Assembly (NCBI RefSeq): GCF_947331445.1
Contig: NZ_CAMZOG010000019.1
Coordinates: 1 to 59,722 of the forward strand
Reading direction: 5' to 3'
DNA: 59,722 nt
DNA from: Parendozoicomonas sp. Alg238-R29
GTDB taxonomy: Bacteria > Pseudomonadota > Gammaproteobacteria > Pseudomonadales > Endozoicomonadaceae
The notes beneath the pieces are model-generated. The model made no database searches, was not told the DNA's origin, and saw nothing but the letters and a program-made list of their open reading frames with translations. Made by a program: the position numbers and the translations under genes. Below, piece by piece: positions 1 to 10,400 of the stretch; the first letter of the stretch is position 1, and every line of letters begins with the position of its first letter.

Positions 1-518
1 GCACCCTGAGCATGGGGGCTCAGAATGCCAGAAAGCACCGATGGATTTATTGCTTCAGGCCAAATGAGATTGCCCTGCTCGGGGCGTGTGCCCACTTCAA
101 CACGGTGAATTTTTCCATTAACATCGGTGGATAAGCCAACAGAAGACCATATAACATCAGGGCTTTCCTCTAATCCATGTATAAGACCGTTATCGTATAA
201 CCATTCCAAATATCGATCATTGTCCAGATTTACCCTTAAAGCCAGACAGCCTTCTATCGGTAGAACCTTTTCGCCTTTGACAAAAGCAATTCCACCCGGC
301 TCTTTGGCTCTGCTGAATACTCCCATGCCCGCTGATACCGTACCTGAAACCTCACTGCCTCTGATGAAGACGGTGCCCAATGCGGGTTGTAGCTTTATAC
401 TTTTTCTTTTCGTAGAGGGCGGACGTTCAGCGTTACCACTGGTTCTTTTGCGGCTGGAACGCCGCGGTTGTGTTGGTAAAGGGGAGCTGGATCCTTGAGA
501 GGGTGGTACAGGGTTCAT
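1..518 (-). CDS. Partial hypothetical protein, C-terminus outside the window
   Basis: An open frame runs leftwards from an ATG at 518 to the window edge with no stop, giving about 172 codons. I do not recognise the family. The first 40 residues are Pro/Ser/Arg/Lys-rich and probably disordered, with two basic clusters (RRSSRKR and STKRKS). From about residue 45 the sequence looks folded, with alternating hydrophobic segments such as LGTVFIRG and GGIAFVKG. No signal peptide is visible. The Shine-Dalgarno signal is weak and an 18-bp perfect palindrome lies 10 bp upstream of the start. The gene is divergent from the secretion locus. A plus-strand open frame (127-498) overlaps it but has no start context or folded-looking composition, so I prefer the minus frame. 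Confidence 0.6.
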   Translation of the reverse strand, partial: MNPVPPSQGSSSPLPTQPRRSSRKRTSGNAERPPSTKRKSIKLQPALGTVFIRGSEVSGTVSAGMGVFSRAKEPGGIAFVKGEKVLPIEGCLALRVNLDNDRYLEWLYDNGLIHGLEESPDVIWSSVGLSTDVNGKIHRVEVGTRPEQGNLIWPEAINPSVLSGILSPHAQG

Positions 519-527
519 AGTATTTTT

Positions 528-545
528 GAACTTTATATAAAGTTC
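528..545. promoter_or_regulatory. Perfect 18-bp palindrome upstream of the divergent gene
   Basis: GAACTTTATATAAAGTTC equals its own reverse complement. It lies 10 bp upstream of the ATG at 518 (minus strand) and about 275 bp upstream of the secretion ABC gene. The central TATATAA could also be a -10 element for the minus-strand gene, so a repressor site overlapping a promoter is a reasonable reading. No regulator is identified. Confidence 0.45.
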
Positions 546-819
546 TCAATAGACAATCTGTGTCGAACCAGGTTCTTCTCTTGTTCAGTTTACTTACACA
601 AGGTGTACAGATAACTAAGCAGAGGTTCTGTGATTGTTCCGGAGTCGCTGCCAGAAAATCGGAGTACAGTAGAGCTGAAATGGTCATTTTGAAAGCCGAC
701 GCAATCATGAGGGAGAAGTAGATGACTGCTTTATGACGTGATTTCCCTCATCTTCCCCTCTCTTGCTCATATCCTCCTAGTCTTCCTTTAGAGTACTCAG
801 GAAAGGTTCCATCGGTCTT
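546..819. other. Intergenic region upstream of the secretion locus
   Basis: No gene is supported here. Short frames on either strand lack ribosome sites and coding character. The stretch must hold the promoter of the plus-strand secretion locus. A clear Shine-Dalgarno (AGGAAAGG, 801-808) precedes the ATG at 820. A pyrimidine-rich run at about 745-795 precedes it. I could not assign -35/-10 boxes. Confidence 0.5.
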
Positions 820-2988
820 ATGTCTGCTTCAGCCGATGCTCAAAACAACTGGTCTGTTCCCAGGGATGGTTCCACCCACCTTGACCCTTTGCTTGACAGT
901 TTGGTCACGGTTACCCGTATACATGGGCACCCCAGCAGTGCTGATGCCCTCAAGCATGGGTTACCCCTCAAGGATGGGCGGCTAACGGTCGAACTGTTTA
1001 TTCGGGCAGCTTCCCGCGGAGGCTTTTCTGCTCGGCTGGTAAAAACCTCGCTGAAACGTATTTCACCTTTGGTACTTCCTGCAGTTTTGCTTCTTAAAGG
1101 GCGTAAAGCCTGCGTAATGACTGCTCTGGACAAGAAAAGTGGTCAGGCCAGAGTCATCATGCCTGAGGCTGGAACTGGTACCAGAGAAGTTTCACTACAT
1201 ATGTTGGCCAAGGAATATGCAGGCCACACATTTTTCATTAAAGAGAAGTACCAGTACGACGACAGAACGCCGGAAACATTAAAAGTCCGCTCCAGACACT
1301 GGTTCTGGGGGACAATCACCCAGTCCTGGCGAATCTACCGGGATGTTTTGCTGGCTTCATTTCTTATCAATATATTCGCAGTCGCCAGCCCATTATTTGT
1401 TATGAACGTTTATGACCGTGTTGTTCCCAACAATGCGATAGAAACTCTGTGGGTGCTCGCTTTTGGGGCGCTGATCCTGTTTAGCTTTGATACTGTGTTG
1501 AAGTTGATGCGCAGTTATTTCATTGATCTTGCAGGTAAAAAGTCCGATATTCTTCTATCTTCTCGAATATTTGAAAAGGTGATGGGGTTGTCCATGGCGT
1601 CTCGCCCTAAGTCTGTGGGCTCCTTTTCAAGAAACATTCAGGAATTCGAGAGTATTAGGGATTTCATAACATCTTCTACCGTTACAGCCTTGGTAGACCT
1701 GCCATTCACACTGTTGATTGTGCTGGTTATTGGTTTCATTGGAGGGCCGCTTGCTATTGTTCCTGCTATTGGAGCGTTACTGATTGCTGCTTATGGTTTT
1801 TCTCTGCAAGGCCCTTTAAGGCGGTCTGTGGATAAAACAGTACGCTCATCTGCGCAAAAGAATGCGACCCTGATAGAAGTACTTACTAACATTGAAAGCC
1901 TGAAGGTAGCGCGGGCGGAAAGTGATATGCAGGCTCGCTGGGAAAAGAATGTTGGCCATATCGCCAAATGGGGAATCAAGAGCAAGATGCTCTCATCATC
2001 TGCCGGAACTATTGCTGCTTTTGTTCAGCAACTGGTGACCATAGCAATGGTTGTTGGTGGGGTTTACCTGATTACTGCTGGTGAGCTCAGTATGGGCGGA
2101 CTGATTGCTACAGTGATGCTCTCTGGTCGTGCTCTTGCTCCTATGGGGCAGGTTGCCGGCCTTTCAACGCGATATAACCAGAGCAAGGTTGCGCTGGATG
2201 CTCTGAACGACATTATGAAAATGCCTTCAGATCGCCCGGAAGGTAAGGCATTTGCCCATCGCCCTACTCTTAAGGGTGATATTGAGTTTGATCAGGTGAA
2301 TTTCTCCTATCCAGGACAAGAATTTAAAGCTCTCAATAATGTCAGTCTGCGAATTAAGGCAGGTGAAAAAGTTGGGATTATCGGGCGCATAGGTTCTGGA
2401 AAAACCACTGTTGAGAAGATGTTACTTGGGCTGTATCAGCCAGAACATGGCGCAGTTCGGGTTGATGGAGTGGATCTGCGCCAGATTAACCCTTCTGACC
2501 TTCGTCACAATATTGGTTGTGCTCTGCAAGACTCGACCTTGATGTATGGAACCCTGAAAGAAAATATTGCTCTTGGCGTCAGCTACATGGATGACGGCGC
2601 TATTTTACAGGCTGCTGAACTTTCGGGAGTAAAGGAATTTGCGAACCGGCATCCCGATGGCCTTGATATGCAAGTGGGGGAACGTGGGGCAAGTTTGTCT
2701 GGCGGGCAACGTCAGAGTGTTTCGCTGGCGCGGGCGATGTTAATGGATGCGCCTATTATTGTGCTCGATGAACCCTGTAGCTCGATGGACAACACTACAG
2801 AAACAAGGTTGCGGGAAAATTTGCGCAAGTATTGTGAATACAAAACGCTGCTGTTGGTAACGCATAAAGCGTCTATGTTGGAGCTTGTTGATCGACTGAT
2901 AGTAATGGATCAGGGGCGTGTTGTGGCCGATGGTCCTAAAGATCAGGTGTTTGCTGCTCTGCGTGAAGGCAAGTTGAGGATTTCCTGA
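820..2988 (+). CDS. Type I secretion ABC transporter with inactive C39-like domain (LapB/LssB family)
   Basis: A 722-aa inner-membrane exporter that energises export of the cargo proteins encoded downstream. The N-terminal ~150 residues form a C39 peptidase-like domain, but the catalytic cysteine expected near residue 28 is absent (the region reads LDSLVTVTRIHG). This is usual for transporters of RTX/LapA-type cargo that is not leader-cleaved. Six membrane segments follow (about 170-430). The nucleotide-binding domain has Walker A GRIGSGKTT (about 524-532), the LSGGQ signature (about 626) and Walker B IIVLDEP (about 645) with a following H-loop (VTHK). The start is supported by AGGAAAGG. Its stop overlaps the next start by one base (TGATG), so the two are translationally coupled. 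Family assignment is firm; the name LapB versus RtxB/LssB is not. Confidence 0.92.
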   Translation: MSASADAQNNWSVPRDGSTHLDPLLDSLVTVTRIHGHPSSADALKHGLPLKDGRLTVELFIRAASRGGFSARLVKTSLKRISPLVLPAVLLLKGRKACVMTALDKKSGQARVIMPEAGTGTREVSLHMLAKEYAGHTFFIKEKYQYDDRTPETLKVRSRHWFWGTITQSWRIYRDVLLASFLINIFAVASPLFVMNVYDRVVPNNAIETLWVLAFGALILFSFDTVLKLMRSYFIDLAGKKSDILLSSRIFEKVMGLSMASRPKSVGSFSRNIQEFESIRDFITSSTVTALVDLPFTLLIVLVIGFIGGPLAIVPAIGALLIAAYGFSLQGPLRRSVDKTVRSSAQKNATLIEVLTNIESLKVARAESDMQARWEKNVGHIAKWGIKSKMLSSSAGTIAAFVQQLVTIAMVVGGVYLITAGELSMGGLIATVMLSGRALAPMGQVAGLSTRYNQSKVALDALNDIMKMPSDRPEGKAFAHRPTLKGDIEFDQVNFSYPGQEFKALNNVSLRIKAGEKVGIIGRIGSGKTTVEKMLLGLYQPEHGAVRVDGVDLRQINPSDLRHNIGCALQDSTLMYGTLKENIALGVSYMDDGAILQAAELSGVKEFANRHPDGLDMQVGERGASLSGGQRQSVSLARAMLMDAPIIVLDEPCSSMDNTTETRLRENLRKYCEYKTLLLVTHKASMLELVDRLIVMDQGRVVADGPKDQVFAALREGKLRIS

Positions 2989-4436
2989 TGGCGGACAAGA
3001 ACTCTGATAAGAAAACCGTACCGCTCGATCCGAAACGTGGGCGTAAGAAAAAACGCCCACCTATTCCCAAGGGGCAAAAGGCTCCTGTTACCCAGTTTCC
3101 AAGGGGGGGGCGCCCTCCCCGAAAGGCATCGGCAGTTGAGTTGGAATATATGTCTGATGCCTCGGCCGCTATGCTGCTGAAATCCCCAAAAGGAGGGCGA
3201 CTACTCATCTTTATTTGTTTTCTTGCGCTGGCTATAGCAATTGCTTGGGCTGCCTGGGCGGAAATTGATGAGATTACACGTGGTGATGGCAAGATTGTGC
3301 CCTCCTCCCGTTTGCAGGTTATTCAGAACCTGGAAGGGGGGATACTCGAAAAACTCATGGTGCGTGAAGGTCAGCGGGTTGAAAAGGGCCAGGTGCTGAT
3401 GATGCTTGATGACACCAGCTTCAATTCCACCTATCAGGAGTCAGAGATTGAGTATCTGAGTGTTCTGGCTTCCATCTCCCGCCTCAAGGCATTGGCAGAA
3501 GATAAAGAGCTGGTTTTTCCCAGTGAGATATCTGAATATCCTAGAGTTCAACGACGTGAGGTGAAGCTTTACAACAGTCGTCGTGCAGGTCTGGAGGCGG
3601 AAGTCGCTATTGTTAAGGAAAAGATTCGGCAGAGTGAGCAGGAAGTGCGGGCTATGGAAACCCGCCGGGATCACCTTCAAAGAAGTTATGATTTAGGCAT
3701 GAAAGAGCTGTCTATGACACAGCCGTTGGCTTTAAAAGGTGTTGTGTCTGAAGTTGAAATGATTCAGCTGGAACAGCGAGTGAATGATCTGCTTTCAGAA
3801 CTCAACGAAGCTGAGTTAAGCCTTCCCCGCCTGCAATCAACATTGCAGGAACAAAAAGGCCGTGAAAGAGAAGTTGAATTGAAATTCCAGGAAGAAGCAC
3901 AAGAGGAGCTGCGTGATCAGGAAGTGAAGCTAGCCCAGCTTACCGAGTCCAGAAAGTCGCTGGTGGATCAGGTGGCTCGCCGCGAAGTGCGCGCACCTTT
4001 GACGGGAATCGTCAAGAAAATCTATGTCACTACCGTTGGTGGTGTTGTGCAACCAGGTATGGATTTGGTCGAAATTGTTCCTGTGGAAGAAGCTCTGCTG
4101 GTAGAGGCGAAAATCAATCCCAAGGATGTTGCGTTTATCCAGATTGGTGACAGAGCTATTGTGAAGCTGACAGCTTACGACTTCGCAATTTATGGTGGTC
4201 TGGAAGGTGTTGTTGATCATATCAGCGCAGATACGATTACCGACGAAGAAGGTGAAAGCTTCTATCAGGTTCTGATTCGTACCCAAAGCAACCATCTTGG
4301 GACAGAGGAAAAACCTCTGGAAATTATCCCCGGCATGCACGCTCAGGTGGATATTGTTACAGGCAAGAAAACCATACTCTCTTACCTGCTGAAACCCATT
4401 CTAAAAGCCCGTGACAACGCTCTGACGGAGAGATGA
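2988..4436 (+). CDS. HlyD-family periplasmic adaptor of type I secretion (LapC-like)
   Basis: A 482-aa membrane fusion protein that bridges the inner-membrane ABC transporter and the TolC-type channel. The cytoplasmic N-terminus is long and basic, rich in Lys/Pro (residues 1-70). One membrane helix follows (about 71-91). Then come a lipoyl-like half-motif (VIQNLEGGILEKLMVREGQ, about 112-130), a long coiled coil (about 150-325), the second lipoyl half (REVRAPLTGIVKKI) and the C-terminal beta-barrel. This is the standard order for type I HlyD proteins, and the length is normal apart from the extended N-terminal tail. It overlaps the transporter gene by one base. A weak hairpin with a short T-run follows it, so the downstream cargo genes may be partly uncoupled. 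Confidence 0.92.
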   Translation: MADKNSDKKTVPLDPKRGRKKKRPPIPKGQKAPVTQFPRGGRPPRKASAVELEYMSDASAAMLLKSPKGGRLLIFICFLALAIAIAWAAWAEIDEITRGDGKIVPSSRLQVIQNLEGGILEKLMVREGQRVEKGQVLMMLDDTSFNSTYQESEIEYLSVLASISRLKALAEDKELVFPSEISEYPRVQRREVKLYNSRRAGLEAEVAIVKEKIRQSEQEVRAMETRRDHLQRSYDLGMKELSMTQPLALKGVVSEVEMIQLEQRVNDLLSELNEAELSLPRLQSTLQEQKGREREVELKFQEEAQEELRDQEVKLAQLTESRKSLVDQVARREVRAPLTGIVKKIYVTTVGGVVQPGMDLVEIVPVEEALLVEAKINPKDVAFIQIGDRAIVKLTAYDFAIYGGLEGVVDHISADTITDEEGESFYQVLIRTQSNHLGTEEKPLEIIPGMHAQVDIVTGKKTILSYLLKPILKARDNALTER

Positions 4437-4438
4437 CT

Positions 4439-4461
4439 TGAGCATGGCTGCTCAGGTTTTT
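4439..4461 (+). terminator. Weak rho-independent terminator-like hairpin after the HlyD gene
   Basis: TGAGC / GCTCA arms (4439-4443, 4450-4454) with a 6-nt loop are followed by GG and five T. The stem is only 5 bp, so it may attenuate rather than stop transcription into the cargo genes. Confidence 0.35.
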
Positions 4462-4547
4462 GATAACCAGAAGATATATCCCTTCTCTTATTAATTTTAT
4501 TTCACTACTAATAGATATATCTCCACCTTCTAGGCTGAAAATAGGCT

Positions 4548-4580
4548 CTGCTTAAGAGAATACAGTGTTCTCTTAAGCAG
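4548..4580. promoter_or_regulatory. Perfect 13-bp inverted repeat upstream of the first cargo gene
   Basis: CTGCTTAAGAGAA (4548-4560) and its exact reverse complement (4568-4580) flank a 7-nt spacer, 33 bp before the ATG at 4613. No T-run follows, so it is not an intrinsic terminator. It could be a dimeric regulator site or an mRNA hairpin protecting or insulating the cargo transcript. Confidence 0.6.
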
Positions 4581-4612
4581 GGAGTCTTCTCGATGTCAGA
4601 GGGTGGGAAGAA

Positions 4613-7486
4613 ATGTCTCAACAATCTTCCAGTGATGCTGCAGTTGTGGTCAGCTTAGAAGGTGCAGCCTTTATTGAGACTGCTGACGGAAACCTTGTAC
4701 CGCTTGAGCCTGGTGCAACTCTGGCTCCCGGTGAAACGGTAAGAACTGTTGATGGCAGTCAGATTCAGGTTCGTATGGCGAATGGTGAACTGACAACTGT
4801 GGGCAGTAACTCTACATTTCAGGCTCCCTATTCTTTTTATGAGCCATCCTCTGAGAATGAGATAGCTCCTGGTAACTCGGAAGAGCCAGCAGAGATTGAA
4901 GATGTTCCCCATGAATATAGTGATGGCGAGAGCCATTCGACGAGTCCACAGCCCCCAGGAGAAGTAAACTCTGGAGGTGGAACGCTGGAATTGCAGGGCT
5001 CAGGCTCGACGCCAATGCTTAGCCCGGCGGTAAATTTTCTAACCCCCGTCGAAATCTTTCCTGACGAAACTACTGCAGCCCAGCCTCAGGGTATGAAATC
5101 CACTCCTCTATCTGGAGATTTCAGTGCAAGTGCAAGTCGGAGTGTTAGTGGCAGGGCAGTTGATCAGCAGAATGATAATCAAACAGATGCTCCAGCGGAA
5201 GATCCAGCGGAAGTCCCTGCGGAAGTCCCTGCGGAAGATCTAGCGGAAGTCCCTACGGAAGTCCCTACGGAAGTCCCAGCGGAAGCCCCTGTGCAGACGG
5301 CTCCAGACTCCGCATTGCCTCCTGAACCAGAGTTTACAGTGGAAGGGCAGACTTTGAATGTTGCTCTGGATGAAAACACTGCAACAGTTTCTACAGAAAC
5401 CCTCGGCCTGATCAGTGATGTAGCCAACGCTGGCAGTGATAACGTAATAGTGACTTCTATTAACGGAGCAGCTGTAGGCGCAACAGGTATAACAAATATT
5501 GCCGGCGATTATGGAACACTGATGGTTTCAGCTGATGGTACTTACAGCTACACCCCTTTTAATAGCTCTACAGAAGGTGAAACCGAAACGTTCACCTATG
5601 TTGTGAGTGATGGATCAAATACCACAACGGCAGAGTTAACAGTGAATGTTCTGGAAGACAGCTTCACTTCATCAGACACTGCAACTGTTTATGAGTCGGA
5701 AGGGCCGGACGACAGTATTCTGGTTTATGACTCAGAAGGTAGTCGTCTTTTGGTTGTGGATACAGAAACTGGTGCCAGCCGTACACTGTTTTCTGGAAAC
5801 CCGGTTTTTCATGATGTTGCAGTCGGTTCCAACAACCATGTGTATGGCATTGCTGATGGCCAGATTTACTCCATTGATATCTTCAGTGGAACGGCTTCCA
5901 GTGTGGTGAATCATGGAGTCTCTACTCAGATAGAAGGCATGACCATGTCTCCAGACGGAACCGTATATGTGGTGGACAGTGCTGGAGTTATTTCCACTGT
6001 CAGTCTTACCGACGGAACAACAACGGCCATTGGCAGTGTCGGCGGTACACCGGTTGGCGGTATTACCTGGCATGATGGCGCGATTTACACCGTTCTGCAT
6101 CAGTCTGGACCAAGTCAGGACTGGCTTACCAAGATCGATTTAACCAGCAATATGGTGACACCTCTCGCTCAAGTGGATGTTCCTTACACAGCGCTGGCTT
6201 CAAGGAATGGCGAATTGGTTGGTGTTGATGCCGATGGCCAGACATTTGAAGTTGATCCAAATACCGGTGCTGCAACAGAATTGGCGACCAGTATTGGAGA
6301 ATCAGTCTCTGGGGCCAGCCAGTTTGCTTTCGGGCAAGCTTCAGGAAACATTGTTACAAACGACATTGGCGCAATAAGCATTACTCAGGTTACTGGAGAG
6401 AATGGTCAGAATATTCAGATAAACAGCGACGGAATCACGGTTATTCAAGGCGCTTTTGGTGACCTTCATATCAGCGCTGACGGCTCGTATACCTACCATT
6501 TGGATAACTCCAATGAAGAGTTTGAGAATCTGGATTTAGGTGAAACCGCTAACGACCGGTTTGTTTATACAGCCACTAACACCGGTGGCGACACTGCTCA
6601 AAGTGTTTTAACACTGTTCATTAATGGCGCGACTGATATCGCAACTGCTAACCCACCTGTATTTACAGAGACGCAAGGCGCTTATGCTTTTGGAGATTCT
6701 TCTGCTCAACCTCTGTCGTTTGTTGTTGATGCCGGCACTAATCAGCGTATCACTGGATTAACGATCAGCGGCCATGGTGATGGAACGCTATCTTCTCCCT
6801 CGCAACTGACGGATAACGGTTCTGTGACTTCCGGTTCCAATAGTTGGTCATGGTCTGCAACATCAGGAAACAATGCAGGCTTGGAAAGTCTCGATGCATC
6901 AAGTGCTGGTTTAACTCTTGGGGGAATTAACAACAGTGCCGCTGATACCTTGCATGTAGAAGTGACTGTTACCCAGTACAACGACGATGGCACTGCTGCT
7001 TCCAGCTGGACATCTACCGTTCCTCTTGATGCCAGGCTGATACATCTCGACCAGCAGTTAATTGGTGATGTTAATAACGATATTTTAACTGGCGGAAGCA
7101 CCGATGACGGTATTACTGGAGGTTCAGGGAATGACACCCTGACAGGTGGTGCCGGTGCTGATGTTTTCATATGGGAAAGTGAGCATGTCGGAACTGCAAT
7201 CACTCCCTCAGTGGATACCATCACTGACTTCACCTTAGGGCAGCAAGGGGATGTGCTGAATATTACTGATCTCATTCCAGAGTCGGCTTCCCAGAATGAA
7301 CTCGATCAATATTTAAGTTTCAACTTTGAGGATGGTAATACCACTATCAGCGTGAGCGATAGCGCGAACGGTGAAGCTGTACAGCAAATCGTTTTGGAGA
7401 ATATCGATCTGTCTGCTTCTGTGGGCTCCACTGATACATCTGCATTGATAAATAACCTGACAGACAACGGAAATCTGATGATTTAA
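4613..7486 (+). CDS. Large type I secreted VCBS/beta-propeller protein with LapA-like N-terminus (cargo 1)
   Basis: A 957-aa acidic protein with no cysteine that I can see. Order: LapA-like retention module (about 10-75, with the pattern VVxSLEGxAF...ADGN...L.PGATL.PGETV); linker with eight 12-bp repeats (about 194-225, P-A-E-V type); VCBS/Bap-like domain (240-351); beta-propeller-like repeats (355-570, e.g. DGQIYSIDIFSG, PDGTVYVVD) inserted after the first strand of a second VCBS-type domain that resumes at about 578 (GNIVTNDIGA) and ends near 676; another beta domain (692-814); RTX nonapeptides (822-852, GGSGNDTLTGG); and a C-terminal type I secretion target region (to 957). GGGAAG precedes the start. 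It is probably exported by the upstream ABC/HlyD pair as a surface protein or adhesin. Ligand unknown. Confidence 0.85.
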   Translation: MSQQSSSDAAVVVSLEGAAFIETADGNLVPLEPGATLAPGETVRTVDGSQIQVRMANGELTTVGSNSTFQAPYSFYEPSSENEIAPGNSEEPAEIEDVPHEYSDGESHSTSPQPPGEVNSGGGTLELQGSGSTPMLSPAVNFLTPVEIFPDETTAAQPQGMKSTPLSGDFSASASRSVSGRAVDQQNDNQTDAPAEDPAEVPAEVPAEDLAEVPTEVPTEVPAEAPVQTAPDSALPPEPEFTVEGQTLNVALDENTATVSTETLGLISDVANAGSDNVIVTSINGAAVGATGITNIAGDYGTLMVSADGTYSYTPFNSSTEGETETFTYVVSDGSNTTTAELTVNVLEDSFTSSDTATVYESEGPDDSILVYDSEGSRLLVVDTETGASRTLFSGNPVFHDVAVGSNNHVYGIADGQIYSIDIFSGTASSVVNHGVSTQIEGMTMSPDGTVYVVDSAGVISTVSLTDGTTTAIGSVGGTPVGGITWHDGAIYTVLHQSGPSQDWLTKIDLTSNMVTPLAQVDVPYTALASRNGELVGVDADGQTFEVDPNTGAATELATSIGESVSGASQFAFGQASGNIVTNDIGAISITQVTGENGQNIQINSDGITVIQGAFGDLHISADGSYTYHLDNSNEEFENLDLGETANDRFVYTATNTGGDTAQSVLTLFINGATDIATANPPVFTETQGAYAFGDSSAQPLSFVVDAGTNQRITGLTISGHGDGTLSSPSQLTDNGSVTSGSNSWSWSATSGNNAGLESLDASSAGLTLGGINNSAADTLHVEVTVTQYNDDGTAASSWTSTVPLDARLIHLDQQLIGDVNNDILTGGSTDDGITGGSGNDTLTGGAGADVFIWESEHVGTAITPSVDTITDFTLGQQGDVLNITDLIPESASQNELDQYLSFNFEDGNTTISVSDSANGEAVQQIVLENIDLSASVGSTDTSALINNLTDNGNLMI
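5191..5286 (+). repeat. Eight 12-bp in-frame tandem repeats (cargo 1 linker)
   Basis: Units of the type TCCAGCGGAAGT repeat eight times with small variations and encode a Pro-Ala/Thr-Glu-Val/Asp spacer. The period is a multiple of three, so gain or loss of units keeps the frame. Confidence 0.85.
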
Positions 7487-7496
7487 GGAAGTAGTC

Positions 7497-10400
7497 ATGG
7501 ATGATGCTGTAAGCAGCAATGGTTCAGTAAACCAGACCATTGTTGTTTCGAACGTGACAGGGATATTAAAGGCAACAGATGCCGCAGGCAATGTTCGTAT
7601 TTTGAAAGCCGGAGACACCATTTATCCCGGTGAGGTTTTGTCTGTGGCTAATGGTAATGCCAGCTTTTTATCCCTTGATGGTCAGGAATTCTCACTACTG
7701 GCAGGGCAGAGTTTTGCTGTACCTGACTATACCGATCAGCAACACTCCGGAATTGGAGCAACCGCTATTGGTGAAGGGGAAGCATCTTCAAATGAGCAGG
7801 TTGCTGGCGGTCAAACGGGAGTGGAGAGCAACACTGGTCTGGGCACTCCAACCTTCAGGGGAGATAATATCGGGTTAGATGGCAACTATCTATCCAGTCC
7901 TGTTGGTAGTGACACTTCGTCATTTGTGGCTTCACAGCCTCAACCCTTTAGTTTTAGGGGCTTTTCAGGAGCAACATCAGCTGGTGTTGAACAATCAGAT
8001 GAGCAAAGCCCCGCACCTCTTTTGGAAGAAGCTGCTCCACAGTTGTTCATTCAGGAAGAGCCTGAGCCGACACTTCTTTCTCCAGAGGTGACAGCAGCGG
8101 CCGTTGCCCCTGAGCCTCAGGTGTCAGAACCTCAGGCGCCAGAACCTCAGGCGCCAGAACCTCAGGTGCCAGAACCTCAGGTGCCAGAACCTCAGGCACC
8201 AGAACCTCAGGCGCCAGAACCCACCCCTTTAGCTCCTATTTCCTATGCTCTTGGAGTGCTGCCCGATGTGACGGCATCAGATGATACGGCGACTGTTAAT
8301 TATCACGTCAGGCTGAACCAACAGACGGGAGTTTTGGTGAATGATATTGGCAGCGATGTTGCTGTTACACAGGTAAACGGTACGGTTATTTCAGCCAGTG
8401 GAGCATCGACTGTTTTAGGGCAATACGGAACATTGGAAATTCAGGCTGACGGTACTTACAACTACATAACCGATAATTTCGATCTCACATCTGATCTGGT
8501 TGCTTCATGGCAATTTAATGAGGCTACGGGCTCAAGGGCTTTCTCTGACAGTGCAGCATCAGACCAGATTGCAAACAACGGTACTTTAACTGGTGATGCA
8601 ACTATTGTTTCCGGTGGCGTGACTGGAAATGCTCTCAGATTGAATGTCAGTGATGTTCATAATCCGTTTGCCGGAATTAATGATTCATTCAGTAATGCTG
8701 CCCTTCTTGGTCGCTATGAAATGGATGGCCTCGACAGTGGCACCAACCAGGTGGCGAACAGTGTTGGGAATAACAATGGTTCAGCCAGTGGCGGCTCTTT
8801 TAATGTTGTGACTGGTTCCTCACCTCAGGGTACAAGTCATATCGAGTTAAACGGCTCCAATACAATCAATATCAATACCGGGCTGAGTGCTGAGGCAACA
8901 GATGTCACTATTGCTTTCTGGTTTCGCTGGGATGGAGCTGAAAACCGCATGATCGCCAGTTTTGGCCAGTACAATATCTGGATCAATGATGGGGCGATTG
9001 GCTTTAATACCTGGGCTTACGATAATCACGGTATAAGTCTTGATGACTTGGAACTGGCACCAGGATCTTCCGGCCTGGCTAACGAGTGGCACTATGTTAC
9101 GGCAACGTTTCATGATGGGAATCCAACGCAATCTACATTAAGGATTGATGGGATTGATCAGAGTTTGACCAATATTCCCGGAAATGGCTATCACGCTTCA
9201 AATGCAGATATTCATCAGACTCTTAATTTTGGTGGTACCAATGGCTGGCATAATATTCGTGGTGGCGTAGATGATCTCCAGGTCTTTGAAGGAACCCTCA
9301 GCAATACAGAAGCAACGCGACTTTATGAAGCAGCCAGACTAGGTTCTGTTGAAGCTGGCAGAGCTGAAGTTGGTGAATCATCAGAAATCAATGTTCCCGA
9401 TGATGGTGTTGTTGAAGCTCGAACCATAACTCTTTCTTTCCAGCCAGATTCAGATAATAGCCTTGTGAATCGCCAGATTCTTTATGAGGAAGGTGACGGT
9501 ACAAGCGGGTTTATTGTTTATATCCAGAACAATACTTTGTATGCCGGTGCATACAGTAATGACTCAGGTTGGTCTGGGGCATTTCTTAACACAAGTATTT
9601 CTTCGCTGGATACCAGTGAATTTCATCGGGTTACGTTATCTCTTGATAGTTCGGCAGGGTCAATGACAGCCTGGCTGGATGGTACCCAGATTGGTCAAGT
9701 CAGCAACGCACAGTCTGTTAGTGGGCACAGTGGTGATGTTTCAATCGGTGCCAGCAGTGGCGAAGACTCTGCCAGTATGTTCCATGATGGCAGTCATGCA
9801 GGAGGTTTTACTTACTCTGGTTTAATCGACGATGTGCGTGTTTATGACCGCGCACTCACCAATCTGGAAGTACAGGTTCTAACTGATGAAACTGGAGACT
9901 TTACCGAGAGTTTCACATACACGATCACAGATAGTTACGAATCAACAACAACAGCCGATCTTGATATCAATATACAGCGCCCTCAGGAGAATCTAGCACC
10001 TGATGCGAACAATGATGTGCTGAATGTTGGCGCTGGGCAGGCGGTATCAGTAAACAGTCTCGTATCTGCTGGTTTGCTGGGGAATGACAGCGATGCTGAA
10101 GGTGACTCATTAGCCCTCACTCATGTTGGCTCTACAGACGTTGCGTCATCCGGAGCAACATCTATTGCTGGACAATATGGAACCCTGCTGGTGGCTGCAG
10201 ATGGCACCTACTCTTATGTTCCATCGAACTCTGCCTTGGGTGGCGGTGTGGATACTTTCTCCTATACGATCTCTGATGGAAATAGTACGGCTCAGGCTAC
10301 ATTGACAGTAAATGTTTTGGCCGACTCTTTTGCTTCAAATGACTCTGTATCTATTACCGAGCAAGCTGTTCCTGATGATGTGAGTTATTTGATAAGCAGC

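Noticed and set aside
127-498. 123-codon plus-strand open frame
   Set aside because: It overlaps a better minus-strand frame that stays open to the window edge and starts with ATG. The plus frame has no ribosome site and its composition looks like an antisense shadow.
6742-7275. 177-codon minus-strand open frame inside cargo 1
   Set aside because: Antisense to a repetitive coding region with continuous sense-strand domains.
8112-8216. CRISPR-like tandem repeats
   Set aside because: Units are contiguous without spacers, in frame with the coding sequence and Pro-rich. No cas gene is nearby.
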